Made by a program: the position numbers and the translations under genes. A stretch of DNA of 64,000 nt from the NCBI GenBank assembly GCA_035293945.1, contig DATGLV010000024.1:124001-188000 (forward strand), in the 5' to 3' direction. The DNA is from VAZQ01 sp035293945 (GTDB taxonomy: Bacteria > Pseudomonadota > Alphaproteobacteria > Rhizobiales > Xanthobacteraceae). The notes beneath the pieces are model-generated. The model was given only the letters and a program-made list of their open reading frames with translations, was not told where the DNA came from and made no database searches. Positions 54,071 to 63,071 of this stretch are shown one piece after another (position 1 is the stretch's first letter; each line of letters starts with the position of its first letter).

Positions 54071-55588
54071 TCAGTGGTGATTCTTGTCCTTCTGATTGTT
54101 TTGGTTGCCGCCACCACCACCGCCACCGGGCCTGCCGCCGGGATTGCCGCCCATGATGTGCGGGGGAGGCGGCGGGGGCGGATTATTGTGCTGAACCGCG
54201 AAGTTCTGCTGCTGGATGTGCGGGGGCGGATTATTGTTGGTCGGAGTGTGAATGACGTTGTTGTTGATGTTCCGGTTGCCCTGATTCAAGTCGACGTGAT
54301 GCTCCTCGGTGTGGATGTTGTGTTCTTCAGTGTGGATGTTGGTGTTGACGTTCCTGTTGCCGTTGTTGCCGCCAGGGTTGCCGGTGCTCAGCTTCTCGAA
54401 GTTGGTGTTTTTGTTCTGATTGCCGCCCGGATTGCCGGCATTATTATTCTTGTTGATGTTGGTCAGCGTGTTGCCTCTGAGCTCGGAATTGCCCCTCTGA
54501 GTGCCTTGATTGCCGCCGGGGCCGCCCAGGTTGTTCCTGTTGATGTTGGTCAGGGTATTGCCCCTGAGCTCGGGATTGCCGCCCTTCTGGCCCTGGTTGC
54601 CCAGAGGCCCCTTCAGGTTCGGGTTCAAGCTGGCATTGCTGTTGATGCCCCTGCCGAACTTCTGCTGTAGGGCCGCATTGTTGTACGGGATATTTCCGCG
54701 GTGGCTCGGATCATGCTGCCAGACGAACTTGTTACCGGGAGCGTTGGCAACAATCGTGGTGTGGTTGAAACGGTTGAAGCGCTCCACGTCGACGTCGACG
54801 TGGTGCGAGTGCCAGTCATAGGTCGCCCAGATCGCGGGGCCGACCACGAACGGCGCGCTAAACGCGATTACGCCCACGCCGATGACGAAGCCGGGCGGTG
54901 ACCAGAAGAACGGCACGTAGGCCGGATAGGCCCAGGGCCCGTAGACCACGACCGGATTGTAGACCGGCACGTAGAGAACCGTCGGATCGACCGGCTCGAT
55001 CGCGATATAGTTGGGCTGCGGGACGTTATCGATCACGATCGGCTCGGGCGCCGGAACGTAGGTCACGCGCTGCTGTGCATTGCTCTGCAGGTTGCCGGCC
55101 GCTTGCGCTTTCAGGCGCAAGCGCTGCACCGCGGCCGCGACATCGTCGGGCTGCGCCAGATAGGCGTCGCCGAGCTGCTGCGTCCAGTCCAGCTTGTCGT
55201 TCATCATCGCCAGAACCTGCGGAACCGCGGTCAGCGCCTTCACGCTCGGGTCCCAGTTCTCCTGTTGCATGGCGCTCTCGAGCTGCGCGCCCTTGACACC
55301 CGGATTGGCCTGGCACCAGCGCGCCGCCATCACGTCCTCCAGCGGATAGGTGCTGGCGGTGAGGATCTGCCCGAGCAGATTGTCCGGATAGAGCGCAATC
55401 GGTGCCACCAGCTGATCCAGCTGCTCGGCGGTGAGCAGCTGCGCGGCAGCCGGTTGGGTCGACTGGTCCTGCGCCAACGCCGGTGGGGTGATGGCGGTGG
55501 TGCCGAGCAGGACGAGGGCGGTTGCAAACGCCGCCAGCATGCGCGGCGCTCTGCCGGAAGGCGAAGGGTTTGTGGTGCGGTCTGACAT
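54071..55588 (-). CDS. DUF3300 exported protein with Asn/Gly-rich tail
   Basis: 505 residues. A signal peptide (LAAFATALVLLGTTAITPPALA) is followed by the DUF3300 domain (about 50-290: LDQLVAPIALYPDNLLGQILTASTYP, YVPVYNPVVVYGPWAY). The tail is Asn/Gly-rich, with a duplicated GNxELRGNTLTNIN block, His-rich NIHTEEHNIHTEEHH and poly-Pro/Gly stretches. The domain's function is unknown; the low-complexity tail suggests an exposed surface protein. Confidence 0.88.
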   Translation of the reverse strand: MSDRTTNPSPSGRAPRMLAAFATALVLLGTTAITPPALAQDQSTQPAAAQLLTAEQLDQLVAPIALYPDNLLGQILTASTYPLEDVMAARWCQANPGVKGAQLESAMQQENWDPSVKALTAVPQVLAMMNDKLDWTQQLGDAYLAQPDDVAAAVQRLRLKAQAAGNLQSNAQQRVTYVPAPEPIVIDNVPQPNYIAIEPVDPTVLYVPVYNPVVVYGPWAYPAYVPFFWSPPGFVIGVGVIAFSAPFVVGPAIWATYDWHSHHVDVDVERFNRFNHTTIVANAPGNKFVWQHDPSHRGNIPYNNAALQQKFGRGINSNASLNPNLKGPLGNQGQKGGNPELRGNTLTNINRNNLGGPGGNQGTQRGNSELRGNTLTNINKNNNAGNPGGNQNKNTNFEKLSTGNPGGNNGNRNVNTNIHTEEHNIHTEEHHVDLNQGNRNINNNVIHTPTNNNPPPHIQQQNFAVQHNNPPPPPPPHIMGGNPGGRPGGGGGGGNQNNQKDKNHH

Positions 55589-55836
55589 GATACGTGTTCT
55601 CCTCGAGAAGCTTGATTGTGGTTAGGGCCGAAAGAGGGGACCAGGTTCCTGGTCACTTCGGGTTGTTTGATTCGGGAAGGTGAAATCGATAACGCATCAT
55701 CTCCGAGATGCATGGCCAAAATGCGTCGGATTCGCGTGTGCGTTGCAAATTTGTCGGCTTCCGCAGCAGAAACTTCAAAGCAGCCGCACTGCCGCCGCTG
55801 TTCATCTGCGGTTCATGTGATAGCCCCGCTTCGGAC

Positions 55837-56601
55837 TTATTTGTTGACGAAGTCCTCGTAGCTGAGCTTTGCCCGCGGGTAGGTCAGCGCGCTTTGCGTC
55901 ATCCCGAAGGCGACGCACATTTCGGCAAAGCGGATGCCGATCGCTTTGGTGTTGAGCACCTGCGCGCCGGTGGCCTTGGCGAGATCGTCGGGATTGACCA
56001 CGTAGGGGATCAGCGCCCCGCCGAGCGGCAGGATGATCTCGGCCCGCGTCTCCTCGATCAGCGCGCGGATGAGCTTGGTGGTGATGTCAAATATCTCCTG
56101 CTTGCGCTGCGCAATGTCCTTGCCATAGACGCCGAGCGGGCGGATGTCGCTGACGAAGCGGTCAAGGCCATAAGAGCGCAGAATGCGCCAGGTATAGGGC
56201 ACGTGACCGGCCAGCGGCACCGTGATCCCGACCCGGTCCGCCAGCGTCAGCGCCGCGTGCATAGAGGTGCGCAACAGGCCGATGACCGGGATATCGACCG
56301 CGAGCCGCCCGCCGTCCACGCCCGGATCGAAGGTGTTGGAGGAGATCACCGCGTCGTAGCCGTTCTGCGCCGCCCAGAAGATCTTGCGGACGATCGCCGG
56401 CGTTTCCATCATGTGATGCAAGCCGTTGAGCACGCTCTGAGCCCCGATCGTGTCATAGAGCTGCGAGCCCTCGTACTCGTCGGGAAATACGATCTCCACC
56501 TTGGTGCCCGGGGAGGCATAGGAGGTGAGCTGGGCCTCGATCTTGGCCGCCTCATAGGCGGCCGATTTGCGTGGCGCCTGGTTGAGAAACATGATGCGCA
56601 T
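55837..56601 (-). CDS. Asp/Glu/hydantoin racemase-like protein lacking catalytic Cys
   Basis: 254 residues. The fold is recognisable: MRIMFLNQAPRKSA, AVISSNTFDPGVDGGR, VIGLLRTSMHAALTLADRVGITVPL, and AEIILPLGGALIPY. In active racemases the first block reads CxxDPG and the second LGC; here both cysteines appear to be absent (SNTFDPG, LPLGG). Racemisation by the two-Cys mechanism is therefore unlikely. It may be a decarboxylase- or isomerase-like relative or a non-catalytic protein. Confidence 0.85.
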   Translation of the reverse strand: MRIMFLNQAPRKSAAYEAAKIEAQLTSYASPGTKVEIVFPDEYEGSQLYDTIGAQSVLNGLHHMMETPAIVRKIFWAAQNGYDAVISSNTFDPGVDGGRLAVDIPVIGLLRTSMHAALTLADRVGITVPLAGHVPYTWRILRSYGLDRFVSDIRPLGVYGKDIAQRKQEIFDITTKLIRALIEETRAEIILPLGGALIPYVVNPDDLAKATGAQVLNTKAIGIRFAEMCVAFGMTQSALTYPRAKLSYEDFVNK

Positions 56602-56677
56602 TCGCGGCTATCCTTGATTTATTTAGACCGGTGCCTCGCATAGCCCGGAGCGGAGGGCGCGTAAACGCCGCTGTTGT

Positions 56678-56749
56678 GTAGCCCGGATGGAGCGAAAGCG
56701 AAATCCGGGTTCCTGTTCCCGCATTCCGCTGACGCTTCATGCGGGCTAC
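56678..56749. repeat. Dispersed palindromic repeat (GTAGCCCGGAT type)
   Basis: GTAGCCCGGATGGAGCGAAA to GCTTCATGCGGGCTAC, ends forming an inverted repeat. This is a common type in proteobacterial intergenic DNA. A degraded partial copy begins at 56641. Confidence 0.8.
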
Positions 56750-56761
56750 GGAAACCTCACC

Positions 56762-57799
56762 TCACCGGAACAGTTCCTCGTAAACCTTGGCCCAGTGCGG
56801 GCCGTCGGCGTCAATCTCCTCGGGTGTCAGCATCAGCGCCTTGTAGCCGCCCGTATCGGGCTTGAGCTCGGGGCTTTTGGCCGGCACGTCGGGACGCATC
56901 GGGACGTAGTCGACATCCCGGAACACCTCTTGGCCGGCGCGTGAGATCATGAAGTCGAGGAACAGCTTCGCCGCATTGGGGTGGGATGCCCCGCGGCTCA
57001 TTCCGGCGATCTGGGTCGTCATGGTCACCGGATCGAGCGGAACGAAACGCACCGGCGCCCCGAGCGCGGCGCTGATCGCCGCATGTGAAGAATTCATATC
57101 GAGCCCGATCGGATATTCGCCGGCGATGACGCGGTCGAGCACGGCGCGGGCGGCAACCGCCAGCGGCACGATGTTCTGCTTGGCGAGCGCGCGCAGATAG
57201 CGCATGCCTTCGTCTTCGCCCATCGACTTGAGCACCACGCCGATGAAGCCGTAGCCGCCGGCGATGGAATCGGGATGCCAGGCCATCTGGCCCTTCCAGC
57301 GCGGATCGAGCAAATCCTTGTGGGTGTGCGGCACCCGATCGGCGGGAACCAGCTGCGTGTTGTAGGCGAGCGAGCGCGTGGAAAGGTTGGTGGCGACCCA
57401 ATAGCCCCTGGGATCGGCGAGCTCTGGGGGAAGCCCGCGCGCGCTCGGCAATTCGAAAGGCGCTGCCAAGTTGTTCTGCAATAACGGCGCGAGCTCGTCG
57501 GCGACGTGCCAGACATCGGCCTGCACGCGGCCGGCGCGGCCCTCGTTGATGAGCCGCACCACCAGCTGAGCGCTGTCGGCGCGCACAATCTTGACGTCGA
57601 CACCGGGCACATGGGCACGGAACGCCTTGATCATCGGCCGCACCGCCTGATCGACGATGAGTGTCGTGTAGAGAACGACCTCGCCCTCCTTTTGTGCGGC
57701 TGCGACGAGCTTCGGGTCCGCCTGATAGGCCTCCTCCGCATGCGCGGACCCAAACAGAATGAGGCAAGCAAAGAAGGCAGCGAGTAGAGGGCGGAACAC
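56762..57799 (-). CDS. Iron/thiamine-type ABC transporter substrate-binding protein
   Basis: 345 residues from GTG 57799. A signal peptide (LLAAFFACLILFGSAHA) precedes an AfuA/FbpA-type family 1 domain: AAQKEGEVVLYTTLIVDQAVRPMIKAF, QADVWHVADELAPLL, and a C-terminal ASHPNAAKLFLDFMISRAGQEVF. Ligand is likely ferric iron, thiamine or a small anion. No permease genes adjoin. In-frame codons upstream come from a dispersed repeat, so the longer frame is not real. Confidence 0.88.
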   Translation of the reverse strand: MFRPLLAAFFACLILFGSAHAEEAYQADPKLVAAAQKEGEVVLYTTLIVDQAVRPMIKAFRAHVPGVDVKIVRADSAQLVVRLINEGRAGRVQADVWHVADELAPLLQNNLAAPFELPSARGLPPELADPRGYWVATNLSTRSLAYNTQLVPADRVPHTHKDLLDPRWKGQMAWHPDSIAGGYGFIGVVLKSMGEDEGMRYLRALAKQNIVPLAVAARAVLDRVIAGEYPIGLDMNSSHAAISAALGAPVRFVPLDPVTMTTQIAGMSRGASHPNAAKLFLDFMISRAGQEVFRDVDYVPMRPDVPAKSPELKPDTGGYKALMLTPEEIDADGPHWAKVYEELFR

Positions 57800-57810
57800 T
57801 CCAAGTCCTT

Positions 57811-57864
57811 GTCCCGGCCCATAGCGCGTCGAAGACGCTCGTAAACGCGCTGGTGAGCCGGGAC
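57811..57864. repeat. 54-bp palindromic dispersed repeat, copy 2
   Basis: GTCCCGG...GCCGGGAC ends with CATAGCGCGT and GTAAACGCGC inside. It matches copy 1 at 50293-50346 in length and in most positions. It lies just upstream of the iron-type binding-protein gene. Confidence 0.8.
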
Positions 57865-58005
57865 CGTTCCAAGCTTGGCGTTCGTATCGGTCCGAGCTTT
57901 CGTAGCTCGTAACGGTCCCGGGTCTGCAGCGCACCGCGGCTTGAGTGGATCGCCGAAGGCAACGCGCACGGCCGCGCTGCACTGCGCCCGGGACAAGTCG
58001 GATTG

Positions 58006-59106
58006 TCATGGCACCTCGTATACCAGGACCTCGGAGTCCTCGGTGATGACATCCCGGCTCGGCGGCACCGCGACATTGCGCTTGGGCACGCCGACATAGA
58101 AGCGCTTGAGCTCCGGCACGAACAGCGAAGTCTTGGCATCCGCCCCCGTGATCAGCTTGCCCAGGTGCTCGTAATGATCGGCATCGACCTGCTTGAATAT
58201 GTCGGCATGGCCGGTGGTGCCGGTGAAATAGACGCGCTGGCTTGCCGGGTCGTACTGGATCTCGTCGGCACCGCCCTCGGCATCGAGCGCCGCCACCACC
58301 TTGCCGGTGTCGGTATCCATCACCACCATCTTGCCGGGCTTGAAGATGTGGCCGGGCTTGACACGCGCGCCCACGAACAGGCGGTGATGGGCGGTGTCGA
58401 TCGCGACCGTGTGCGGCTGCGTGCCGCCGGTGATGTCCCAGTTGTCGACGATCTTGCGCGTGTCGCGATCGATCACCTGCACCTTGGCGGTATCGCCGAG
58501 GATCACGAACATGCGCCGCGTTGCGGCGTCGAAAGCAATGCCGGAAGGATCGGTGCCGTCGAGCTTGATGCTGCCCACCCGCGTGCCGGATTTGGTGTCA
58601 ACGATCTCGACCGATCCTTTTTCGGTTGCGGTCGCGGAATTCGCGTCCGCCGTGATGGTCACATAGAACAGGCCGCTGGCCGGATCGTAGGCGCCGTTGT
58701 CCGGGATCAGCTTGGCGCTCTTGTCGAGATTGAACGAGATGTTCTTGATGAGCTGATAGGTCGCGGCATCGAACGCCTTGACCGATTCTCCGTCATCCAC
58801 CCAGATCTGGTTCACATCCGGCAGATAGATCGTCTTGCGGGGATTGCCGTCAAATCCGGTGATGGAATGGATCACCTTGCCGGCGCGCAGGTCGATCACC
58901 TCCATGGCGCGTTGCTGCTCGGCCGGGACGAACAGGCGCTGACCTTTTACGTCCACCGCCATGTGGTCCATCCAGCCTTCGACATCGGTCAGCGGGATGT
59001 AGCCGATGAGCTTTGGCAGCGGCTCGCTCTGCGCGCAGGCCGGGGCAACGAGTGCCGTGAACGTGGTGAGGAATGTGGTGAGGGCAACCGCCAGGCCGGT
59101 CCGCAT
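58006..59106 (-). CDS. Secreted YncE-like beta-propeller protein
   Basis: 366 residues. A signal peptide (LAVALTTFLTTFTALVAPACA) precedes repeated blades such as MEVIDLRAGKVIHSITGFDG, VEIVDTKSGTRVGSIKLDG, VQVIDRDTRKIVDNWDITGG and MVVMDTDTGKVVAALDAEG. This gives a seven-bladed propeller of the YncE/PQQ-like type, without cysteines or catalytic signature. Likely a periplasmic binding or scaffold role. Confidence 0.88.
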   Translation of the reverse strand: MRTGLAVALTTFLTTFTALVAPACAQSEPLPKLIGYIPLTDVEGWMDHMAVDVKGQRLFVPAEQQRAMEVIDLRAGKVIHSITGFDGNPRKTIYLPDVNQIWVDDGESVKAFDAATYQLIKNISFNLDKSAKLIPDNGAYDPASGLFYVTITADANSATATEKGSVEIVDTKSGTRVGSIKLDGTDPSGIAFDAATRRMFVILGDTAKVQVIDRDTRKIVDNWDITGGTQPHTVAIDTAHHRLFVGARVKPGHIFKPGKMVVMDTDTGKVVAALDAEGGADEIQYDPASQRVYFTGTTGHADIFKQVDADHYEHLGKLITGADAKTSLFVPELKRFYVGVPKRNVAVPPSRDVITEDSEVLVYEVP

Positions 59107-59298
59107 CGAGCTCTCTCCTTGCTTTTGCCTTTCGCTCCCGAAGGCGCGGGGCTTGCGGCCCGCGCTTTTGGCAAATGATCGCCCACAAAGAGAAGGCTGT
59201 CGAGCCCGGTTCCCGAGACGAACGAGATGGTCGCGCGCTCAGCGCCGATCGTCAGTGCGGCGTCTATCCGCGGGCAAAGCAAGGCCGGCAGCGGAGGC

Positions 59299-60246
59299 TT
59301 AACGGCTGCCCTTGAGATCCTGATAGAGCTCGGTGACGAAGCGGTCGGCGCTGCTGGCGGAGCCGGCCGCCGGCAGGAGCCCGCCTTGGACGGTGGCGTC
59401 GTAAGGGGCGGTGACGCGCGCGGCCAGCACGTCCTGCAGGCTCTTTCCCTGCGCGATGAGCTCGCGCACCCTGCCGGCCACGGCGGAAACCATGTCGCGA
59501 TAGGGCACGAGGTCCGCCCGCTTGACGAGCGTGCCGTGCCCCGGGATGAGGCGCGTGTCGGGACCGGCGACCTTCATGGTCAGGTCGAGCGCCTCCAACA
59601 TGCCTTTAAGCGATCCGCCATTGTTGAGATCGATGAACGGGTAGCCGAAGTTGCGGTAGTAGTCGCCGATCATGATCGCATTGGCATTCTCGAAACGGAT
59701 CATGGTGTCGCCGCCGGTGTGGGCGGCACGTACCGGAATGAGATCGACGATCTCGCGGTTGAGGTGCAGCTTGATCGGCTCCCCCATCCCGTAGGTGACG
59801 ACCGGCAGTCCAGCCGGATCGCTCGCTGTGCTTGCTGCCGCGCGCACCATGCCCTGCCGCAGCTCCTCGCGCGCGAAGATGACGGCGCCCATCTTGGCGA
59901 AGGCCGCGTTCCCGCCCGTATGGTCGCGGTGGATGTGGGTGTTGACCAGGAAACGGATGGGAGCTGCGCTGATGCGCCGGACCGCGGCCAGCACCTTGTC
60001 ACCGAGCTGTCCGTATTGGGCATCGACCATCAATATGCCGTCTCCTCCGGCCAGCACGCCAATGCGGCCGCCGGCGGCATCTTCGTGTGCCGGATCGAGC
60101 CCGGATGAGCCGGACAGGATGTAGAGGTCCGGCGCGACCTGCTCGGTGAGGATCTCTATCTTGTTGTAGTCGAGGTTCTGCGCGCGGGCGCTCGTCACGA
60201 AAGAAGCCGCCATTGCGAGGATCGACATGAGCCAAGCGGTTCGCAT
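59299..60246 (-). CDS. Exported MBL-fold metallo-hydrolase
   Basis: 315 residues from ATG 60246 with GGAGGAAAG upstream. A signal peptide (AWLMSILAMAASFVTSARA) is followed by a metallo-beta-lactamase fold: zinc site THIHRDHTGGN, and RAAHTGGDTMIRFENANAIMIGD with the later ligand, IPGHGTLVKRADLVPYRD. Substrate unknown. Periplasmic, like several neighbours. Confidence 0.9.
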   Translation of the reverse strand: MRTAWLMSILAMAASFVTSARAQNLDYNKIEILTEQVAPDLYILSGSSGLDPAHEDAAGGRIGVLAGGDGILMVDAQYGQLGDKVLAAVRRISAAPIRFLVNTHIHRDHTGGNAAFAKMGAVIFAREELRQGMVRAAASTASDPAGLPVVTYGMGEPIKLHLNREIVDLIPVRAAHTGGDTMIRFENANAIMIGDYYRNFGYPFIDLNNGGSLKGMLEALDLTMKVAGPDTRLIPGHGTLVKRADLVPYRDMVSAVAGRVRELIAQGKSLQDVLAARVTAPYDATVQGGLLPAAGSASSADRFVTELYQDLKGSR

Positions 60247-60404
60247 CGTACTTTCCTCCCGGATCCTTTCCGCACATCTTCGCCCATTTCCTCCATTCGG
60301 CAAGACGGCCGAATCCTGAATTACGGGCGTGGCGAAAGGTCGGCTCCTGGCGTAGGCTCACCCGCCTGGGAGCCAATCCCGCCAACATTTCGAGGGAGGA
60401 AATC

Positions 60405-60911
60405 ATGCTCCGATCCTGCATAACGGCCGCGACCGCAGTGACGCTCGCGCTCGGCGCTTCGAACGCCGGCGCAGCTGATCCGCTGCCGACCGACAGCCAC
60501 AAGGTGCTGACCGCGGCGCTCGCGGTGGAAGCCGCGCAGGCGGCGATAGATCACTGCAAGGCGCAAGGTTACAACGTGACGGTCACGGTCGCCGACCGCA
60601 ACGGAACTCCGAAGGTGGTGATCGTCCGCGATGGACCGCAAGGCGTCGGCACGGAATCAACGCGCCGCAAGGCCTACACGGCGGCGATGCTGCGGGTTTC
60701 GACCGGTGACTACACCAAGCGCATCGCCAATCCGGGCGCGTTCAATCCCGGTGTCTATGATCCGGAACTCGCGACCGGTGCCGGCGGCGTGCCGATCAAG
60801 GCCGGCGAGGACACGATCGGCGGGATCGCCGCCGCCGGCGCGCCGGGCGGTGATAAGGATGAAGCCTGCGCCCAAGCCGGCGTCGACAAGATCAAGGACC
60901 GGTTGAATTAG
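60405..60911 (+). CDS. GlcG/HbpS-family haem-binding-like protein
   Basis: 168 residues, exported: a signal peptide (TAATAVTLALGASNAGA) then the DUF336 domain: LTAALAVEAAQAAIDHCKAQGYNVTVTVADRNGTPKVVI, and AGGVPIKAGEDTIGGIAAAGAPGGDKDEACAQAG. In relatives this domain binds haem or serves with glycolate or alcohol-type enzymes. CGAGGGAGGAAATC precedes the ATG. Confidence 0.9.
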   Translation: MLRSCITAATAVTLALGASNAGAADPLPTDSHKVLTAALAVEAAQAAIDHCKAQGYNVTVTVADRNGTPKVVIVRDGPQGVGTESTRRKAYTAAMLRVSTGDYTKRIANPGAFNPGVYDPELATGAGGVPIKAGEDTIGGIAAAGAPGGDKDEACAQAGVDKIKDRLN

Positions 60912-60924
60912 GATTCATCGGGAT

Positions 60925-61041
60925 GTCGTCCCTGCGAACGCAGGGACCCATACACCTACGCGCAATGGATATGGCGCGGCATAAGCTACGCGCCATCGAA
61001 ACGGCGCAGCAGCATGGGCCCCGGGTCAAGCCCGGGGCGAC
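60925..61041. repeat. Palindromic dispersed repeat, copy 2 (GTCGTCCC family)
   Basis: Starts GTCGTCCCTGCGAACGCAGG and ends CCCGGGGCGAC. It contains two CGCGC-ATCGA segments. Longer than the other copies. Confidence 0.75.
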
Positions 61042-61054
61042 ACGCTTGAGGTTC

Positions 61055-61912
61055 TCAAAAGTCCGGCTTGTCGGCTTCCGGAATCGGAAACAGGTTCTGG
61101 TGGAAGTAATCGAAATTGTTTTCGGCGCAGGCGGTCTCGAGAAGCTGGTTGGGCACCTTGCGCCACGACTGACGCAGGTTCAGCGGCTCGTTGAATGTAT
61201 CCGGGTCGTCGACCGTCACCGCGACATTGAGCATCTTGCCGTCCGCTGACGGCGTGTAGCGCTCCACTACGTGCTCCTTCAAGCTGTGCGGAGTGCGGAA
61301 ATTATCGATGTAGCTGTTCTTGGTGGAAAGGCCGATGGTGTCGACCACCAGCGTATCGCCGTTCTCGTAATGGCCGATCGACTCGCCGAACCATGACGGC
61401 TTGACGTTGTCGGAATGCTTGTCGGTGAGATAGATGCGGCGCACCAGGTGATCGCGTTGCCAGATCATCCACACCTCCTTCGGGGTTTGAATGAAATAGA
61501 ACGGCTCGGCCGGATAGAGCAGCTGCCCGGGCACGCCGCCCGGATAGCAGCGCCCTTGCGCGGTGAACGGGACCGGCAGCTTGCCGCTGATCGTCTCCTC
61601 GTTCGAGGCCTGCATCGATGCCGCCGCCCAGGGCTTGAGAACCGGATCGCGAAAGTTGCCGAGCCGCACCGTCACCTGGCCGGGGCCATCGAGATTGCCG
61701 TGAAACGGGTAGGCCGGGTCCTGCTTCATCGGACCGTGGCCCGGGGTGCCCGGCGGCGGATCGTGCCAGTCAGCGCCGATCGCGAGCCAGGCGAACTGGG
61801 CCGAGCCCAAAGCGGGAATTTTTGCCGGCGTCTGCGCCGCGGCGCTCGTGATGATTGCGCCGGCGCAAAGCAAAGCTGGAACTGTCAGTATGTTGCGCAT
61901 TGTGATCGCCAT
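61055..61912 (-). CDS. Exported protein of unknown function, paired with 62048-62773
   Basis: 285 residues. A signal peptide (ILTVPALLCAGAIITSAAAQ) precedes a fold shared with the next gene: VWMIWQRDHLVRRIYLTD, the block GDTLVVDTIGLSTKNSYIDN, and VAVTVDDPDTFNEPLNLRQSW. Family members are frequent in soil Proteobacteria and Acidobacteria; I know no function. A dispersed repeat separates it from the paralogue. Confidence 0.75.
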   Translation of the reverse strand: MAITMRNILTVPALLCAGAIITSAAAQTPAKIPALGSAQFAWLAIGADWHDPPPGTPGHGPMKQDPAYPFHGNLDGPGQVTVRLGNFRDPVLKPWAAASMQASNEETISGKLPVPFTAQGRCYPGGVPGQLLYPAEPFYFIQTPKEVWMIWQRDHLVRRIYLTDKHSDNVKPSWFGESIGHYENGDTLVVDTIGLSTKNSYIDNFRTPHSLKEHVVERYTPSADGKMLNVAVTVDDPDTFNEPLNLRQSWRKVPNQLLETACAENNFDYFHQNLFPIPEADKPDF

Positions 61913-61950
61913 TTGTTTGTTTGATGCTTCTTGTCATCACATAGCACGCG

Positions 61951-62036
61951 GTCGCCCCTGCGAAAGCAGGGGCCCATACGCCTACGCGCTATCGAGAGGT
62001 CGCAGCGGTATAGGTCCCTGCTTTCGCAGGGACGAC
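61951..62036. repeat. Palindromic dispersed repeat, copy 3 (GTCGTCCC family)
   Basis: GTCGCCCCTGCGAAAGCAGG at the left and CCTGCTTTCGCAGGGACGAC at the right form a long inverted repeat. CGCTATCGA lies inside. Confidence 0.8.
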
Positions 62037-62047
62037 CGTGGTAGGCC

Positions 62048-62773
62048 TTACGGCCGGTGCACGCCCGGGATGCCCGATATGTCGCGATGCGGCTCGCCGC
62101 ACACATAATCTTCGATGCGCAGCTCGTTGTGCAGGTTGTAGACGAAGCGCGCCTGCCAATCGCGCGAATAGTAGTCAGGATCGTGGATGGTGATCACGTC
62201 CTCAAGCTGCGTCGGGCTCGTCCGGCGGATCCGCTCAACGGTGTGGAGCTCGTCCGTATGCGGCGCGCCGGTCGCGTCCAGGAAGGTGTTTTCCTTGAAG
62301 CCCGCCGATTCCACCACCAGCGTGTCGCCCTCGAATTTGCCGACCGAATGGCCGTTGAAGAACGGCAGGATCAGGAGGTCCTCGTCGCTCGGCAGCGGCT
62401 TGTCCAGGGCGATGGTACGCACCTGATGGCTGAGCTCGTAGATGATGGTGACCTGTCCGGGCGGCGCCTGGATGATCTCGAACGGATAGGGATTGGCGAG
62501 CACCCGCGGCAGCCCGTCGGGTACGCAGAATTTACGCGCATTGTCGACGATCGAGCCGTCCTTGAGGCCGGCCATGTTCTTCTCGTAGGCGGCCTTGCCG
62601 GCGGCGGTCAGTGGCAGCTCGCCGCCGTCGACGAGCTGGATCTTGGCGTTGTATTGGGTAATCCAGTAGATGCCGGAAATGTCCGGTGCATCCGCCCCGT
62701 ATGCGATTCCGGAAAGGGAAAGCGCGAACAGCGCGCCCAAGCTCGCGCGCCCAAACAGGCGATGATCAAGCAT
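62048..62773 (-). CDS. Exported protein of unknown function, paralogue of 61055-61912
   Basis: 241 residues. A signal peptide (LFALSLSGIAYGAD) leads to FEIIQAPPGQVTIIYELSHQVRTIALD, the block FEGDTLVVESAGFKENTFLD, and LEDVITIHDPDYYSRDWQ. The central and C-terminal parts align with the neighbouring gene. No catalytic motif recognised. Confidence 0.75.
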   Translation of the reverse strand: MLDHRLFGRASLGALFALSLSGIAYGADAPDISGIYWITQYNAKIQLVDGGELPLTAAGKAAYEKNMAGLKDGSIVDNARKFCVPDGLPRVLANPYPFEIIQAPPGQVTIIYELSHQVRTIALDKPLPSDEDLLILPFFNGHSVGKFEGDTLVVESAGFKENTFLDATGAPHTDELHTVERIRRTSPTQLEDVITIHDPDYYSRDWQARFVYNLHNELRIEDYVCGEPHRDISGIPGVHRP

Positions 62774-63071
62774 TCATTCCTCCCATAGCGCCAGGTTTTG
62801 CCATCTTATTTTTTGTTATCGCCCCGACCGCGTTTGCAAAGCCGAAGCCGGCCCTCGCCTCGGGTGCGATTTAGTAGAGGCTAGCAGGGCGAGCGCGGAA
62901 AAAAAAGCGTACGCATGAGAAGATGTTTTTTGGGCTTTTTGTCCACTCGCGGCGGTGCAACCGCCTTTACTCCCGCAGCGAGCTATGAAAAAATGCACGA
63001 TGAGCCCGTTCTTAGAAGAGAACAGGCGACAAATAATTCGGTCAAAGAACCGAAAGCCGCTGGAGACGCCC

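Noticed and set aside
57800..58009. N-terminal extension of the iron-type binding-protein frame
   Set aside because: It is translated from a dispersed repeat; a signal peptide begins at GTG 57799.
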